Origin: Diadema setosum | Taxonomy: Eukaryota > Echinodermata > Echinoidea > Diadematoida > Diadematidae | Assembly: GCF_964275005.1 (NCBI RefSeq) | Contig: NC_092700.1 | Coordinates: forward strand, 20,093,015-20,157,014 | Reading direction: 5' to 3' | Length of the DNA: 64,000 nt | Shown: positions 35,684 to 47,772 of the stretch, in pieces | Layout: the number at the start of each line of letters is the position of its first letter | Numbering within the stretch: position 1 is the first letter of the stretch | The notes under the pieces: generated by a model | The model's input: only the letters and a program-made list of their open reading frames with translations | Databases searched by the model: none | Told to the model about the DNA's origin: nothing | Position numbers and translations under genes: made by a program

Positions 35684-35890
35684 TTTCAAGTTTCAAGTTT
35701 ATTTATTCATTTGTCTTTCTTCCAACAATAAGCAATATAACAATAACATAACAATAACATTCACACTTTCTTTCAGGAGTATATAGGAACAACAACAGCT
35801 AACACTAAAATTTTGCAAATACATAAATATATAATTACATGTGTATGTGAAATGATAAGAAAGGGTAACAATATTTTGAGAAAGGCAAAC
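35684..35890 (-). mobile_element. Truncated LINE 3' end with (GAAACTT)n tail
   Basis: Read on the minus strand this segment ends 'aaataaataaacttgaaact' followed by a second tgaaac unit, i.e. a polyadenylation-like word plus a short tandem tail. No coding part remains. Confidence 0.5.
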
Positions 35891-35904
35891 GAGGAGAACT
35901 TAAT

Positions 35905-36175
35905 TAAGTTCAAGTTCAAGTTCAATCATAGTTTATTTCCAATCAAAGAAAATCAAAACGTAATGCAAAGTATACATATCATAAAATGATATTGTCTACA
36001 CTTTTACAAAAGGTTCATGTAATATACGAAATAAATTATATACATCAACATATGTACAATAATCAGAAGGAACGATGCGTATACATGTATACTTCGCGAG
36101 CTTTCAGAAAATAACTTCAATTTTGGAAAATAGCGATCCACAAAAAAGCAAAGCTTGTAGGACGTGGATCCCTAG
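35905..36175 (-). mobile_element. Truncated LINE 3' end with (GAACTT)n tail
   Basis: On the minus strand the segment ends 'ggaaataaactatgattgaa' followed by three cttgaa-type units at 35908-35926. This is the same kind of terminus as the neighbour 220 bp away and in the same orientation, so two independent truncated insertions are likely. No codons were recognised. Confidence 0.5.
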
Positions 36176-36559
36176 ATAATTGATGAGTAAGCAATATATT
36201 GTTCAAGTTTGTTTTATTATTTTCTTACAGCATTTATGTTAAATATAGATTACTTAAGTCGTTTGTAAAAATATAGCTATACGCTGGCTTCGACAATAAT
36301 AGGAAATAAGTATCAATGCTAATGCCCAGACGGTGTTCATTGAACTGGTGTACCGGGAAAATATAAGAAGGACGACACACTCGTACAGACATTCAGTTAC
36401 CCACACACATATACGACGCGAGACAGTACCGAGAAGAGAGAAGACGGTGACAATACAAGTCTACGAGGAACAAAGACAGGAAGGAAGAGGAAAGAAGAAT
36501 AAAGAGAGAAGAGAGGTCTGCATACAGAACACGCCAAGTGCTGCGACATCAGGACAGGT
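36176..36559. other. No gene recognised
   Basis: Contains a purine-rich open frame (36333-36575, +) of Arg/Glu/Lys-rich composition without motif. It may include 3' untranslated sequence of the retrotransposon that follows on the minus strand. Confidence 0.4.
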
Positions 36560-36595
36560 GAAACCTCAAGCATAAATTAAAACAATTAATTCAGA

Positions 36596-38520
36596 TTATC
36601 TAGAATTATAAGTAGATAACAAATGTTTTCTGAATTTGTATTTAAATGTGAGGAATGAGGGTGAGTCTTTTAAGCTATTATCTAGATTATTCCAAAGTCT
36701 GGGTCCGGTATACAGAAATGTATTTTGGGCATGTTATACGGTTCTCATGAATGGAAGATGGAATTCGTTGGATCGTCGCGTAGGATAGTTATGTACATGA
36801 CTGTTTCGATGAAAAGAGTCGTGAAATATTTTGGGTAAAAAGTTGCTGTTATAATTAAACATGAACTGACCAAGTTGAAACACATACAAATCTTTTATTT
36901 TTAGTATTTTATGGTAAAAAAACAAAGGATCTGTATGTTCTCGTGTAGTTAGGTTAAAAACAGTTCTGAGTGCTTTCTTTTGCAATAAAAAAAGTTTATC
37001 AAGTAATATCTGATATGTATTACCCCAAGCAAGAATCCCGTAGTTTAGATACGGTAGTATCAAACTAGAGTAAAGAGTTAATAATGCACATGAAGGAAGA
37101 TAATATTTTAATCTGTTCATTACGCCAATGTTTCGTGAAATAGTTTTACATATGCTATCAATATGATTCCTCCATGAAAGCTTGTTATCAACGCAAACAC
37201 CAAGAAATTTAAAAGTAGAAACTTCTTCTAGGGGAGTAGTATCAAATGATATATTGCCCGGGAGGCTATCTAAAGAGTTACTAAAAAGCATAAATTTTGT
37301 TTTTTGAATATTAAGTGACAATTTATTTGCGTATATCCATTGTATAACCTTTTTCAGTTCTTCGTTTACTGTTCTTGCTAAGATATTTGGGTCGGGATGG
37401 GAAAAGAAAAGGTTAGAGTCATCCGCGAATAATATGAATGATAGTTTCTCCGAGGATCTATGAAAATCATTGATATAAATAATGAATAACAACGGGCCTA
37501 GTAAGCTCCCTTGTGGGACACCACATGTTATCGTTTTATTTTGAGAATCAAAACCATTGACATGTACAAATTGGGATCTATTTGATAGGTAACTCGTGAA
37601 CCACTCCAAGGCCTTTCCACGTATGCCATAATGGGATAATTTTGCGAGAAGTATTCCATGGTTAATCGTGTCAAAGGCCTTGGAGAAGTCCAAGAAGATA
37701 CCTATCGTGTGTGAAAATGTGTCAAGTGCGTGTGTGACTTTGTCGATGAGGGCGAGTAATGGGTGTGTTGTGCTGTGGTTTTCCCTGAATCCAAATTGAA
37801 CATTTGAAAATATGTCACAGGTTTTAAGAAAACGTACTGTCCGGATGTAAACTATTTTTTCAAGAATCTTGGAGATAGAAGATAATAAAGATATAGGTCT
37901 ATAATTGTTGACATCATCCTTCTCCCCTTTCTTGAAAATAGGAATTACTTTCGCAATTTTCATGCTATTTGGCACATGGCCAGTTGTAAGCGATGAATTG
38001 ATAATATGTACTAAGGGATCCACTATTTGAGAAATTATGTTTTTTATCAGGTGGTTATCAATTCCGTCGTGGCCAGGACTTTTTCCTTCTTTCAAATTGG
38101 CAACAATCCTTACTATTTCTTCTTTATATGTAGGGTCAAAAAATATAGTTTTGGAGTTAGGTGTATCTAAAAAATCAGTAAAAGTTTTACTAGAAAGAGG
38201 AATATTTTGAGAAAGATTTTGTCCAATTGAAGAGAAGAAGTCATTAAAAATTTCAGCCATGCCAGCGGGAGTGTTGCTGGAGGCATCGCCCCATCGAACT
38301 TCAGTAATATTGGATGAATTGTTAGGTGTATTCATAGCATCTTTTAATATTTTCCATGTGTTTTTAATATCATTTTTATATTTATTTATCTGATTTACAT
38401 AAAAGTTTTTCTTCCGCGTACGTAATAATGTGGTGAGTGTGTTTTTATATGAAACATATTTTTTCTTATTTTTTTCAGTAGGATTGCATCTGTATTTATA
38501 AAATAAATTATTTTTTCTAT
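36596..38520 (-). pseudogene. Non-LTR retrotransposon reverse transcriptase, copy A (5'-truncated, one in-frame stop)
   Basis: A minus-strand frame open from about 38520 encodes the pre-RT linker (KNFYVNQINKYKND, TWKILKDAMNTP) and then a complete reverse transcriptase. Visible blocks are KEGKSPGHDGIDNHL, MKIAKVIPIFKKG, NYRPISLLSSISKILEK, QFGFRENHSTTHPL, FLDFSKAFDTINH, GVPQGSLLGPLLFIIYIND and the catalytic FADD (FILFADDSNLFF), followed by the thumb region with LGVCVDNKLSWRNHI and LPYLNYGILAWGN. Block order and sequence are of the CR1/Jockey/L2 type. The endonuclease half is missing. After FMRTV there is a TAA at 36734-36736, but the same frame continues (TFLYTGPRLWNNLDNSL) to the natural end at 36596-36598. 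This is one nonsense change in an otherwise intact RT, suggesting a young copy. The first in-frame ATG is at 38335. Confidence 0.92.
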
Positions 38521-38522
38521 TT

Positions 38523-39007
38523 AATTAAGCATAGCTTGTAAGACAAGGTCCCTCAGGAATAAAAGAGAGAAAAAATACATGTATATAATAATGTATACAT
38601 AGTGGAAGAAAAAAAATAACAAAAGATACACAATCTCAAACGAAAACAGGGTATAGACAAGGGAGGCTATGTGCAAAGGGGTGAAGGGAGATTATTTACA
38701 TAAAACAAGGGTAGGAATGAAGGGAGGGGGTGGAAAGGAAAGATAAAGAGAGGGTTATGTGAGACGATAAAATACACAAACACACACACCCAACAAAAAC
38801 AAAACAAAACAAAAATCAAAACAAAAAAACAAAAAAACATAACAAAACAAAACAACATGACAAGAGGACAACTGGGTTTCAATAATATTATTATACATAT
38901 CGATACTTTCTTTCTTTTTTCAAAGGGAAATCTGACATAAAAGTATAGGCATCTGTAATGTAACATACAGGACTTCAGTTATTGACATTAACATTGTTTT
39001 AACGACA
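38523..39007 (-). mobile_element. 3' untranslated region of retrotransposon copy B
   Basis: Between the stop of copy B and the truncated 5' edge of copy A lies non-coding DNA. On the minus strand it has TTTTG-rich simple sequence and finishes 'gggaccttgtcttacaagct' then 'atgcttaattaaatag'. This is the likely 3' terminus of copy B, with copy A beginning directly after it. Confidence 0.6.
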
Positions 39008-40386
39008 TCACGAATCAACACAATAAGTATTTAAAAGATGAGACTTAAGCCTACGCTTAAAGGCTGATTTACTTGAAGTATGTTTAATGCTTGCATCAAG
39101 TGAATTCCAAAACCTGGGTCCAGTATGTACTAGCGTTTTAAATTGTGTCCTTGCACGGGGTAAGTGCAATCCTGTATGAAGTCTGCCTTGTGTTATATCT
39201 ATGAATATCACTATTTTTCTTAAAACGCTGTGCTAGTGCCAGTGGGAGTTCACCTGCATTAAGATCATACATTAGAGACCCTAACTGCATAAAATAGATA
39301 TCTTCCACTTTCAGAATTTTATGTTGATGAAAGAGAGCATTAGTGTGAGTACGAAAATGTACATTACAAAATAATTATTCTTATAACTCTCTTCTGGATC
39401 AAAAATAGCTTTTCATTTTGCGATTTTGAAGAATTACCCCACGCTAATATACCGTAATTAAGATATGGAAGAATTAAAGTAGAATACAGGATAAACAATA
39501 TTTCTTTGGGAATAACTCTTTTTAGTTTGCATATAACACCAGTATTTCGTGATAAGAGCTTGCAAATGTTATTCACATGTATTTTCCAATTCAGTTTGTC
39601 ATCAATCGTATAAAGACCAAGAAATTTTGTTGAGTTTACTCTATCCATCGCAACTCCTCCAAACAAAACATTTCCTGGTAATATTTTAACAGAATTACTA
39701 AAAAGCATATAATTGGTCTTCTGAAAATTAAATGACAGTTTGTTTGCATGAATCCAAGTTATAATATTACTAGCTCAATATTAACTGTTTGTAAAAGGAC
39801 CTGAGGATTCTTGTGTGATAAAAATAATGTTTGAGTCGTCTGCAAATGAAATAAATGAGAATACATCAGAGCAATATTGAAAATCATTAATATATATATA
39901 AGAAATAATAGTGGTCCAAGTAGTGATCCTTGTGGAACTCCACATGTGACATTTTGTAACCCCGATTTTGCATAACCCATTCAGTGAGACAAACTGCCTC
40001 CTGTTAAATAAGTAGCTTGTGAACCACTCCAAGGCTTTCCCTCTTACTCCGTAATGAGATAACTTCTGTAATAAAAAAGTATGATCAACAGTGTCGAAAG
40101 CCTTGGAGTAATCCAGAAAAATACCAACTGTGTGCATGCGATTATCCAATGCGGTAGAATTTTATCAATAAAATGTAATATAGCATGACTTGTTGTGTGC
40201 TTCTCACGAAAACCAAATTGAAAATTAGAGAAGGTTTGGTTCACATTAAAAAATTTCACCGTCCTGACAGATATAAGTTTTTCAAGAATTTTGGAAAATG
40301 TGGATAAAAGAGAAATTGGACGATAATTACTCAATAACTGAGGATCACCCTTCTTAAAAATAGGTACCACCTTCGCTATTTTCATA
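39008..40386 (-). pseudogene. Non-LTR retrotransposon reverse transcriptase, copy B (truncated, multiple frameshifts)
   Basis: The minus strand carries the same protein family as copy A but broken over at least three frames: MKIAKVVPIFKKGDP to QFGFREKHTTSH (40385-40150), then FLDYSKAFDTVDH and GVRGKALEWFTSYL (40149-39985), GVPQGSLLGPLLFLIYI (39950 region), FADDSNIIF, the thumb segment LPGNVLFGG to LPYLNYGILAWGNSS (39708-39400), and the C-terminus GRLHTGLHLPRARTQFKTLV to HLLNTYCVDS (39211-39008). It begins abruptly at MKIAKV, so the endonuclease and first RT blocks are lost. It differs from A throughout, so it is an older or different subfamily member, not a recent duplicate. Confidence 0.88.
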
Positions 40387-40429
40387 TTCAGCTAACCCCA
40401 CAGGGTTGGTACAGGTACATGTATTATGT

Positions 40430-41124
40430 AACCGTGTACTGAGCTAGCTTTCTTGTTCGCGCGCTCAGACCGGTCGACAACCAAAGAGGTTCTATATTAC
40501 GTAACCTCTTTGTCGACAACATTAGAGAGCTCTGTATTATGGTCGACAACTACAGTGCAGAGGCAAAAAGCCCGCGGCGCCCTCTCTCGATCCACGAGCA
40601 GACAGACTCATGCACGAACATGAACGCTATTAACTGGTGAGGTTGCCGGTGAATCTTGGCTAGGCCGGCTTCACATGCTCGTACGTACACATGATATAGC
40701 GCGCGGAACCTGCATAAAATTCTATGCGAATCACGAATTAATGCGGCGAGACACGATTATAAACAAAACTGGTAGGCAGGCCGCCCAAGCAGTAGTTGAC
40801 AGTAGACGTCACTTTACATCGGCGTTGGTAAGTCGGCGGAAGATTTCTAGAATACTAAAACAAGGTTAGGACTCGTTATCCTACAGTCTCGTCGTATTGA
40901 TTTCTTGTAAATACCAAACAACATTGTTGAGGGTGGTGTCCGAATTCCGGCTCCATCACAAGATTATTAGGAGAAGCCATCGAGCCGGCCGGCTAGCGGC
41001 TTCACGTGAACAACCTGCCTGCCCGCGCTTCGCTGCCAAGTTGGAAGAACTCCTTCAATCGCCAGAGTCCTGTCTGTATCGCGCTAACCTGGCCGACAAG
41101 ACTTGGTGACGACAACGTAAGCAG
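40430..41124 (+). promoter_or_regulatory. Candidate promoter and non-coding first exon of the lipin gene
   Basis: This block has more CpG than its surroundings and ends in a near-ideal 5' splice site, gcag/GTAAGTGAA, at 41124/41125. It is the last such block upstream of lipin exon 54958 (which itself starts with a splice acceptor before its ATG), and no gene intervenes. The exon boundaries on the left and the transcription start are not visible. An overlapping frame at 40897-41109 has no recognised protein. Linking it to lipin is inference. Confidence 0.3.
40473..40550. repeat. Hairpin and triple GTCGACAAC motif
   Basis: GTCGACAAC occurs at 40473, 40512 and 40542. The first two frame an inverted pair, AAAGAGGTT and AACCTCTTT, around a short spacer containing tattacgtaac. 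'gctctgtattat' repeats the spacer word. It could be a binding-site cluster in the putative promoter, or an end of a small element. Confidence 0.7.
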
Positions 41125-41825
41125 GTAAGTGAATTTGCTAGTTCCATTGTTTTCACCCTTTCACCTTCACAAAGGGGACATGACCAGAAACTTTAAGTAG
41201 ACCTACCATTTGACCGAAAGATCGGTTTGTGTCTGGTCGTCGGGGAAATGTTCCGCGGAGACTAGATCTAGTTAGCGTCTGGCGCTGGCGGCTGGCTTCA
41301 CCATGTTCACGGATCCACTCCTACTAAACACTAGATACAACGGAGGAGAGCGATAACGTAAAAAAAAAAAAAAAAAAACCTATTAAAAGACTCCTCCGGA
41401 CAGACGGATCTTTCTGTCTAACCTACCATTTGCTCAAACACAAGTAGGCCCTAGACCTCTATCTATTTTCTTTTCTGCTCCAAAGAAGTTTCTTCCCAGA
41501 TGCAACCAGGCTTTGGAACTCACTAACGTTACAACCCAAGTCCACGAAGCCATCCACTGCACTATCTACCGTACTGTAGATCAGAAGATCTAACGTTATA
41601 GTAACATTTCTGTCAACTTTTACCAGAGAGGTACTCGATAAATCAAGATCCAGCTCCGTTAAGATACAAATGCCTGTTTTTTAGCCACACATCATGACAT
41701 AGCTCCATGTTTACCGAAAGATCGGTCTGTATCTTGCTGTGAATACATGTTCCACTGTCACTGAGACTGCGTCTGGCTTCACGGAATCCCCTGAGCTGAG
41801 GAGAGATTCTATAAACGTACCAAGG

Positions 41826-42110
41826 AATTCAAAGTTTAATCGATGAAAATGGGTTTTGAAATGGGTCAGCCTGAGATATCCAAAACAATACGAAGGTGGA
41901 ACCCACCTTTTATTAGGATTGCTTTGTTTTAGTTTTACCTTGTTTGTGGATCATGTCTCAGCAATTTCAAAACTGATTTCAATTTCATCAAATAAACTTT
42001 GAATTCCTCTTAAGATTGTGCAATCTGTAGCAAGTGGTTTCTAAGTATCTTGCAAAAAGTTAAAAGCTGAATCCTCATCTCAACCATGGCAATATATCAT
42101 CCCTGCTACA
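41826..42110. mobile_element. Partial MITE copy of the TTAA/AGGGATG family
   Basis: The right end 'ccatggcaatatatcatccc' matches the inner edge of the family's terminus. The interior shares 'tgaaaatgggttttgaaatg', 'tttcatcaaataaactttga' and 'attcctctta' with 34179-34570. The left arm is truncated. Confidence 0.6.
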
Positions 42111-43482
42111 GACAACAGTACTACACAGGTACACAATGTAAATTTACCAAGTTACACTAGACCTACAAACTACTGTCTGCAACAACCTGATCTGTTGAGT
42201 GTTTTCTAAATTTACATAGGAAACTAGACACCAATGTTAAATTCTGTGATAACTAGAAATGGTGACAGACTGTTTACGTTTTATACAATTTCACAGTGTG
42301 AAATAAGTTCCTGGTCGATTGCAGCTCCGATTCTTTTTCAATTGATAGTGACCACAATCAACTTGTGATTATTTTGTTTTTACTCTTGTCTTCTCAATTG
42401 TTTTGTCTCATTTGCATTGCACCAACCGCCACTCCAACTGCTACTGGCACTGCTGGGCTATAGAAGTGCAGTCCCTCATGCATACAGTTGCAGAACTTTC
42501 AAATCTAATCTCAGACAAACAAGATTTAAAAGTAACAGTACAATGTAGTAGTTTAGTTGTAGATTTTATGTGAACTGCTGGCAGTGTGCTCATAAAATTG
42601 GGATTGTTCTTGGGTAAAGTGAATGGTGATTTACAATCCTTTTGGTCTGAATGATGTGATTCAAGGGTTGGTTTAGTCTGGTTGCTGGTCCACTTTTGGC
42701 ATTCCGTTTTACAATGTAGATGATTTTTATTTGACAGGATTAAAGAATAAGTTTCTTTGTAGATTAGATTCAGAGAGGTCTACATAAGTTGTATGTTTTG
42801 TTCAGAAAGTTCTAGTAGTTGCAGAATCATTCATATATGGTTAATCCAATAGCATAAAACTGACAAAGTGAGGAATTAAAAAAAAAGTAATTGACTTGGA
42901 ATTTATGGTAATATAGTATCTACTTGGTCTCAATATTTCAGTTCAGTACTTTGGAAATTTTTGCCATGTTGAAAATGAAATTTTTGTACATTTCATGCAG
43001 AAACTAGTGTGAAAATAAAAGCAAGTGATACATGTACATACATGCTCACCATATGTTTCTGTAGTTAATGTCTTGAATTCCGCGGAATTAAAAACACGCG
43101 GAACTCATCATACCCAGCCAAGTGTGAAAAATTACTCAGTCACTCAGTTTCTTGGCACATGTACAATACAAGGATTGATTTAAACCCGTATCACACGACT
43201 GCTTGCTACAGTCAAAATTGCAACTCTGAAGGACTGTAAACAATAAGAAAGAAACCTATACCTACTGTACATGTGCCATTTAGGACCATCCAATAATTTT
43301 GTTAATACACACAGTGTCACTACTGGAAGCTTAAATTTTGGGTGGCAAGTTTGCTCATGTGTACATTATAATGTGAAAGTAAAACATACAGCACTAACGT
43401 AACCATTAAAAAAATGCACCTAAAGTGCACTTATTGCATTGTGGAATCACACTTTGAACTGTATCGATAGTTGTTTGTGCAG

Positions 43483-43548
43483 GGGGGCATTTCATGAAGC
43501 ATCTTGTTCGACAACTTTGTCAGACTAAATGCTTCATGAAATGCCCCA
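43483..43548. mobile_element. 66-bp hairpin MITE with CAG target duplication
   Basis: GGGGGCATTTCATGAAGCAT at the left and its near-exact inverse at the right (one mismatch) enclose about 26 bases. CAG directly flanks both sides (43480-43482 and 43549-43551). A CAG-type 3-bp duplication with a GGG(C)C..TTTCAT terminus matches PIF/Harbinger-like (including ISL2EU-type) MITEs. Confidence 0.8.
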
Positions 43549-46500
43549 CAGATCTTGTCAACTGTTACAAATGATTGCCGATAGTTTTATACAGTGGACC
43601 CATGTTATCTACGTAATAGTTATGGAGCATAGCAGTATTTACACTAAATTCTGCATAGTAAGAATGGAAAACCTTTGCTTTTATTGGTGTGGCTCAGTGC
43701 CAGTAGAATTTATGCAATTGTACCAAAGGCACATACGTTCCGCTCACGTGCAGCCTGCATAAAATGGTGTATACAGTGTAGTAGCGCCATACCCAAAGTC
43801 CAGTGATTACTAATGGAATTCTGTGTGAGAGGTCACACATAGTGGGCAGTGGCTGTTTCCCGCCATCTGATTGGCTGTGCATTGGTGGGCCCACCACTAC
43901 TCCAGAGAAGAGCACCATGAACACACCCATCACAACAAACAGGATTACAATGATAATAGCTCTGTACGTCAAGGGGGGGGGGGGGAAGTTGTTCTGTTGA
44001 ATCTGCTATCAGTTGAATACCTTCATTGTCATGGAATTTAGAATGGCTTCACACACAATTTACTGTCAGACATTGTATTGCTATTATAAAGGAGTAATCT
44101 GAGGAGCAAGTTGATTGTGCTGTGTGTGGTTATATAAATGCTGGTCAGTAAGTGTATACTGTAATGTCAAGTATACTATAAGGCATTACATGTACAACTG
44201 TACATAGTACATCTTGTAAACATTTGTGTAGGCCTTTCCTTCTGCTGTACATATTATACATGCATTTTACTACATTAGGATCTAACAACAAGGCATAATT
44301 TTCAAGCAATTTTCAAGCAATTATGAAGCAGAACACAATATGAAATCTGTTATCAACACCATTAGACTTTGTTAATTCTGATAAGTGATGCACATTATAT
44401 TTATTGCTATAGTTTCAGTGTGGGAAACTACCGGTAGGTAATATTTCGATGCTGAGACACTGTATAAAATTATTGTAAATGCCTTGCCCTGTACATCCTA
44501 TGCTATTAAAGCACATGATGCCCTCATAGGAAACACTGAGGAAATGTGTGTTTAGCATCAGGTTGTGTGACAACACAAGAAAGGGATTTAAATGGGGAAA
44601 AAAAGATATTTGAATTAAATTATGAGTAATGATGCAAATACAGCTTTTGTAAGCAAGTGTCATGTACAGAAATTTATGAGCTACATGTACTATACAACTA
44701 ACAAACTATGTAGGCCTATTTACTCACACTTTTGAGTTTCTTTTGATTTTTAATAGTTTCATATAAACAAGGGCAATCAATATTACTTTGAAATTTCGTA
44801 CAAATTTAATAGTATGGTTCGAAAGGTAAACCATTTAGTATTTCCTGGCAAATAAGAGTATGAACTATCTGATGTGCATTAGGACTGCGCCAGGGTACCT
44901 ACATGATACATCACGCTCACGTTTACTAACTTGTGTGGCATATGTCCCATTTGATAATATGTACAGTACAGGGTGCATATAATCTGTATTGTCTGTTTGT
45001 TTCCCCAGAAAGAGATCCGCTTACTGGACTGAGACCATTCTTTATTGTGATTATTGATCAGAATATGTGGGTACCTAGATGGGTCATCAAGGGGTTACAG
45101 TGAGCAGGCTGTTACATAACTTGGATAACCTGTGAATTTCCCACTTGATGGTTATCGCAGGAAATATGGGAAAGCATTTGATAGCATGCTGCCTATGTAA
45201 TAAAGTACATTATGTACAACCAGCAGGTTGACCTATGAAAAATAGACAAAAGTATCGTACACTTGAGGAACATACAAACCTTGTAAAATATACAATTGTA
45301 GAATGTATGCATTGATTAGTGTTTTGTTTGATAGACTCCTTAGGAATATTTCAACAATGTGCATCTACGAAGTTTGTAGGCCTATAAATTCTACACACAG
45401 CTCCAGATGACTGGGGACACACACGCTTTGAAGACAGAGAATACAGAAATCATTCATTTACATTGTAGAGCATTATATATTTTTGACAGTCAAATAAACA
45501 AAACAAGAGCATTGAATTGAACATCATTTTTTCCTGTCTATTTAAAGAGGGAAGCCCTTTTTGAATTCTTCGAAACAAAAGAGAAAATTTCCTTTTCTGT
45601 TTTCCTTTGCTGTTTGAAAGCTCTTCAGAACTGTCCTACACTAATTAGAAGATACAATTTTACTGATTGTCCTATTTCTTGGAAGTGTCCATAAATGGTT
45701 GCAAAAGTAAAAGTTTGTTTTCTTAATTAATACTGAATGTTTTGTTTTAAATTTCATGTACGTATAGGCTCATCTGGCTTTTTTTCCCCTTATTCCTACT
45801 TGTTTCCTCCTGCGCAATAACATGTTGCATTGTGATATCATTTGAAACTTCTTGTAATTGTGGGTCTTTTACAATTCAAAAGCCAGGTTTGTTTTAAACT
45901 GTGAATTGGTATAAACCTTTAGGTTTCAAATGGCTATCAATGTTACAGCTGTAGATCTCATCAAACAAATTCACATGTTGATGAAACAGAAAGCTAAATA
46001 CATGTAGAATGTGGTTATTCCATGATGCACTTCATACTACTTCAAAATGCTTGTACAATGTATCTTATTTCTTCAGTGGGCTCCCAAAAGCAAATCAATT
46101 CGATTAACCTTTTCAAATCCTCTTCCCATGTTTTTAAACAGTTTTCCCTCATTTCACAATTTACATAAACCGAGTATCATTCAATATGGCATCTCCTTGA
46201 TATCATCACTTTTTGTCCAGTTGTTTACTTTTGAGTTTCTCGATCCATGGTTCGTTCCATTGACAAATCAAAAGCTTTTCCATAGCCATTATATTGTGCT
46301 GTTCGTGTAGTCAACTGTACATACAAACAATGTACACTCTGCTACAATGTAGTAGAAGAAACCTTGAGTTTTGATGCAGACATAACAGTACGCATGCCAG
46401 TGGATAAAAGTTGGATGCACAATTACCACATACCGTAGTATGCTACCATTGTATGACCTGTGGTAGCTGTGTGGACCTCCGCCAACATTCTATTGATTTT

Positions 46501-46986
46501 TCATTCTCAGTGAGCAAGTCATGTGACAGTGGTCTCATTGCTGTGAATGGAGATTGGAGGTCGGAATGCAGCGTAGGCAGTTGTTCCAATAACGGTAAAA
46601 CTACACTAGTACCTGCAGTCCCTGTCATGACATACGTTGTAACTGGACTCCTTGCGTAAGCAGTGGTCTCCATGATCGGTTAAAATTTGAATCAAGTGTT
46701 TCTTACTCACTGCACATGGTGTTTTAACCTTACTATGTTATGATATGTGGAACTGGAGTACAATGTACACTATCCAATATAGGAAAGACATGAAGAAGTT
46801 CAGTTTATACACAGCACATACTTGTAACATGGGCTTCATTCTAAAAGCATCCCGAGTGTGAGCTTTGGACCTGTTCTGTGAGTGTGAACAAGGAAAAAGT
46901 TGCAAGTGTGTGTCGATGTAAAGCTAATGTTTACTTTTAAAATCTTGAGAGGTCAGAAGAAGACCTTTTCTGAAGTCTACATTTTA

Positions 46987-47772
46987 AGGCCCGGTCCCAC
47001 TGGCCGACGGACACAAAGCGTATGCAGAAAGGACACAGCGGACGAGCAAAATTTCGGGGATGGCTTCATCCGCTTTCATCCGCTCCAGAAATTGACAAAA
47101 TTGGCGAAAATTGGCGGTAACAGAACGGAAATAGAACGGACGTGGGTAGTATGTAGCGGGGATGTTAAACGGATGTTCATCGGAAGCCTAGCGGATGAAA
47201 GCGGATGGAAGGGGATGACAGCTCCGAAGGGGTTACCGGAGATAATTGCGAAACGGACGCATAGCAGAAAAAGCGGATGCAGAGTGGATGCAGAGCGGAT
47301 GCAGAGCGGATGTAGAGGGGATGCTTTCGAAATGCTTTATATACGAGATGCATACGCTTACATCCTTTCTATTAACGTGCTATCAACGATGTAAAGACGT
47401 TCCACGTACCATACCTTTCCTCCCTCTTTCCGTTTTTAGCTGCAGCGGATGTGAGTTGCGAGGATGCCCAGAGGATGCAGAGAGGATGCAGCGGACGTTT
47501 AAGCGATGCCGCACGGACATACAACATTTGTTGCTCGTATGTCGCGGATTTACATCGTACACAGCGGAAAGTTCATCCGTTCTAAAAGTTTTAAGCAGCT
47601 TAAAACTTTTTGCGCGGATGAAATCACAGTGGACGGATGCTCGATGGATAGAGCGGATGAAACACGTATACGATGGGTACACAGCGGATTCGTAGCGTTT
47701 TCCAACGGATGGCAAGATTTTTTGTACGCTTTACATCCTCTTTGCATCCGTAAGTGCAGTGGGACCGGGCCT
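46987..47772. mobile_element. 786-bp non-autonomous DNA transposon with GCGGATG subterminal repeats
   Basis: A perfect 16-bp terminal inverted repeat, AGGCCCGGTCCCACTG, occurs at both ends, flanked by TTA on both sides (46984-46986 and 47773-47775). The interior carries many copies of GCGGATG or its inverse CATCCGC, including a tandem run at about 47270-47320. A perfect internal hairpin (AAAAGTTTTAAG, 3-base loop, CTTAAAACTTTT) lies at 47584-47610. A 3-bp TWA duplication suggests a PIF/Harbinger-like origin. It encodes no transposase; the long overlapping frames (46900-47895) result from the repeats. Confidence 0.88.

Noticed and set aside
40897..41109. 70-codon frame in the CpG block
   Set aside because: No motif; overlaps the proposed non-coding exon; short enough to be chance.
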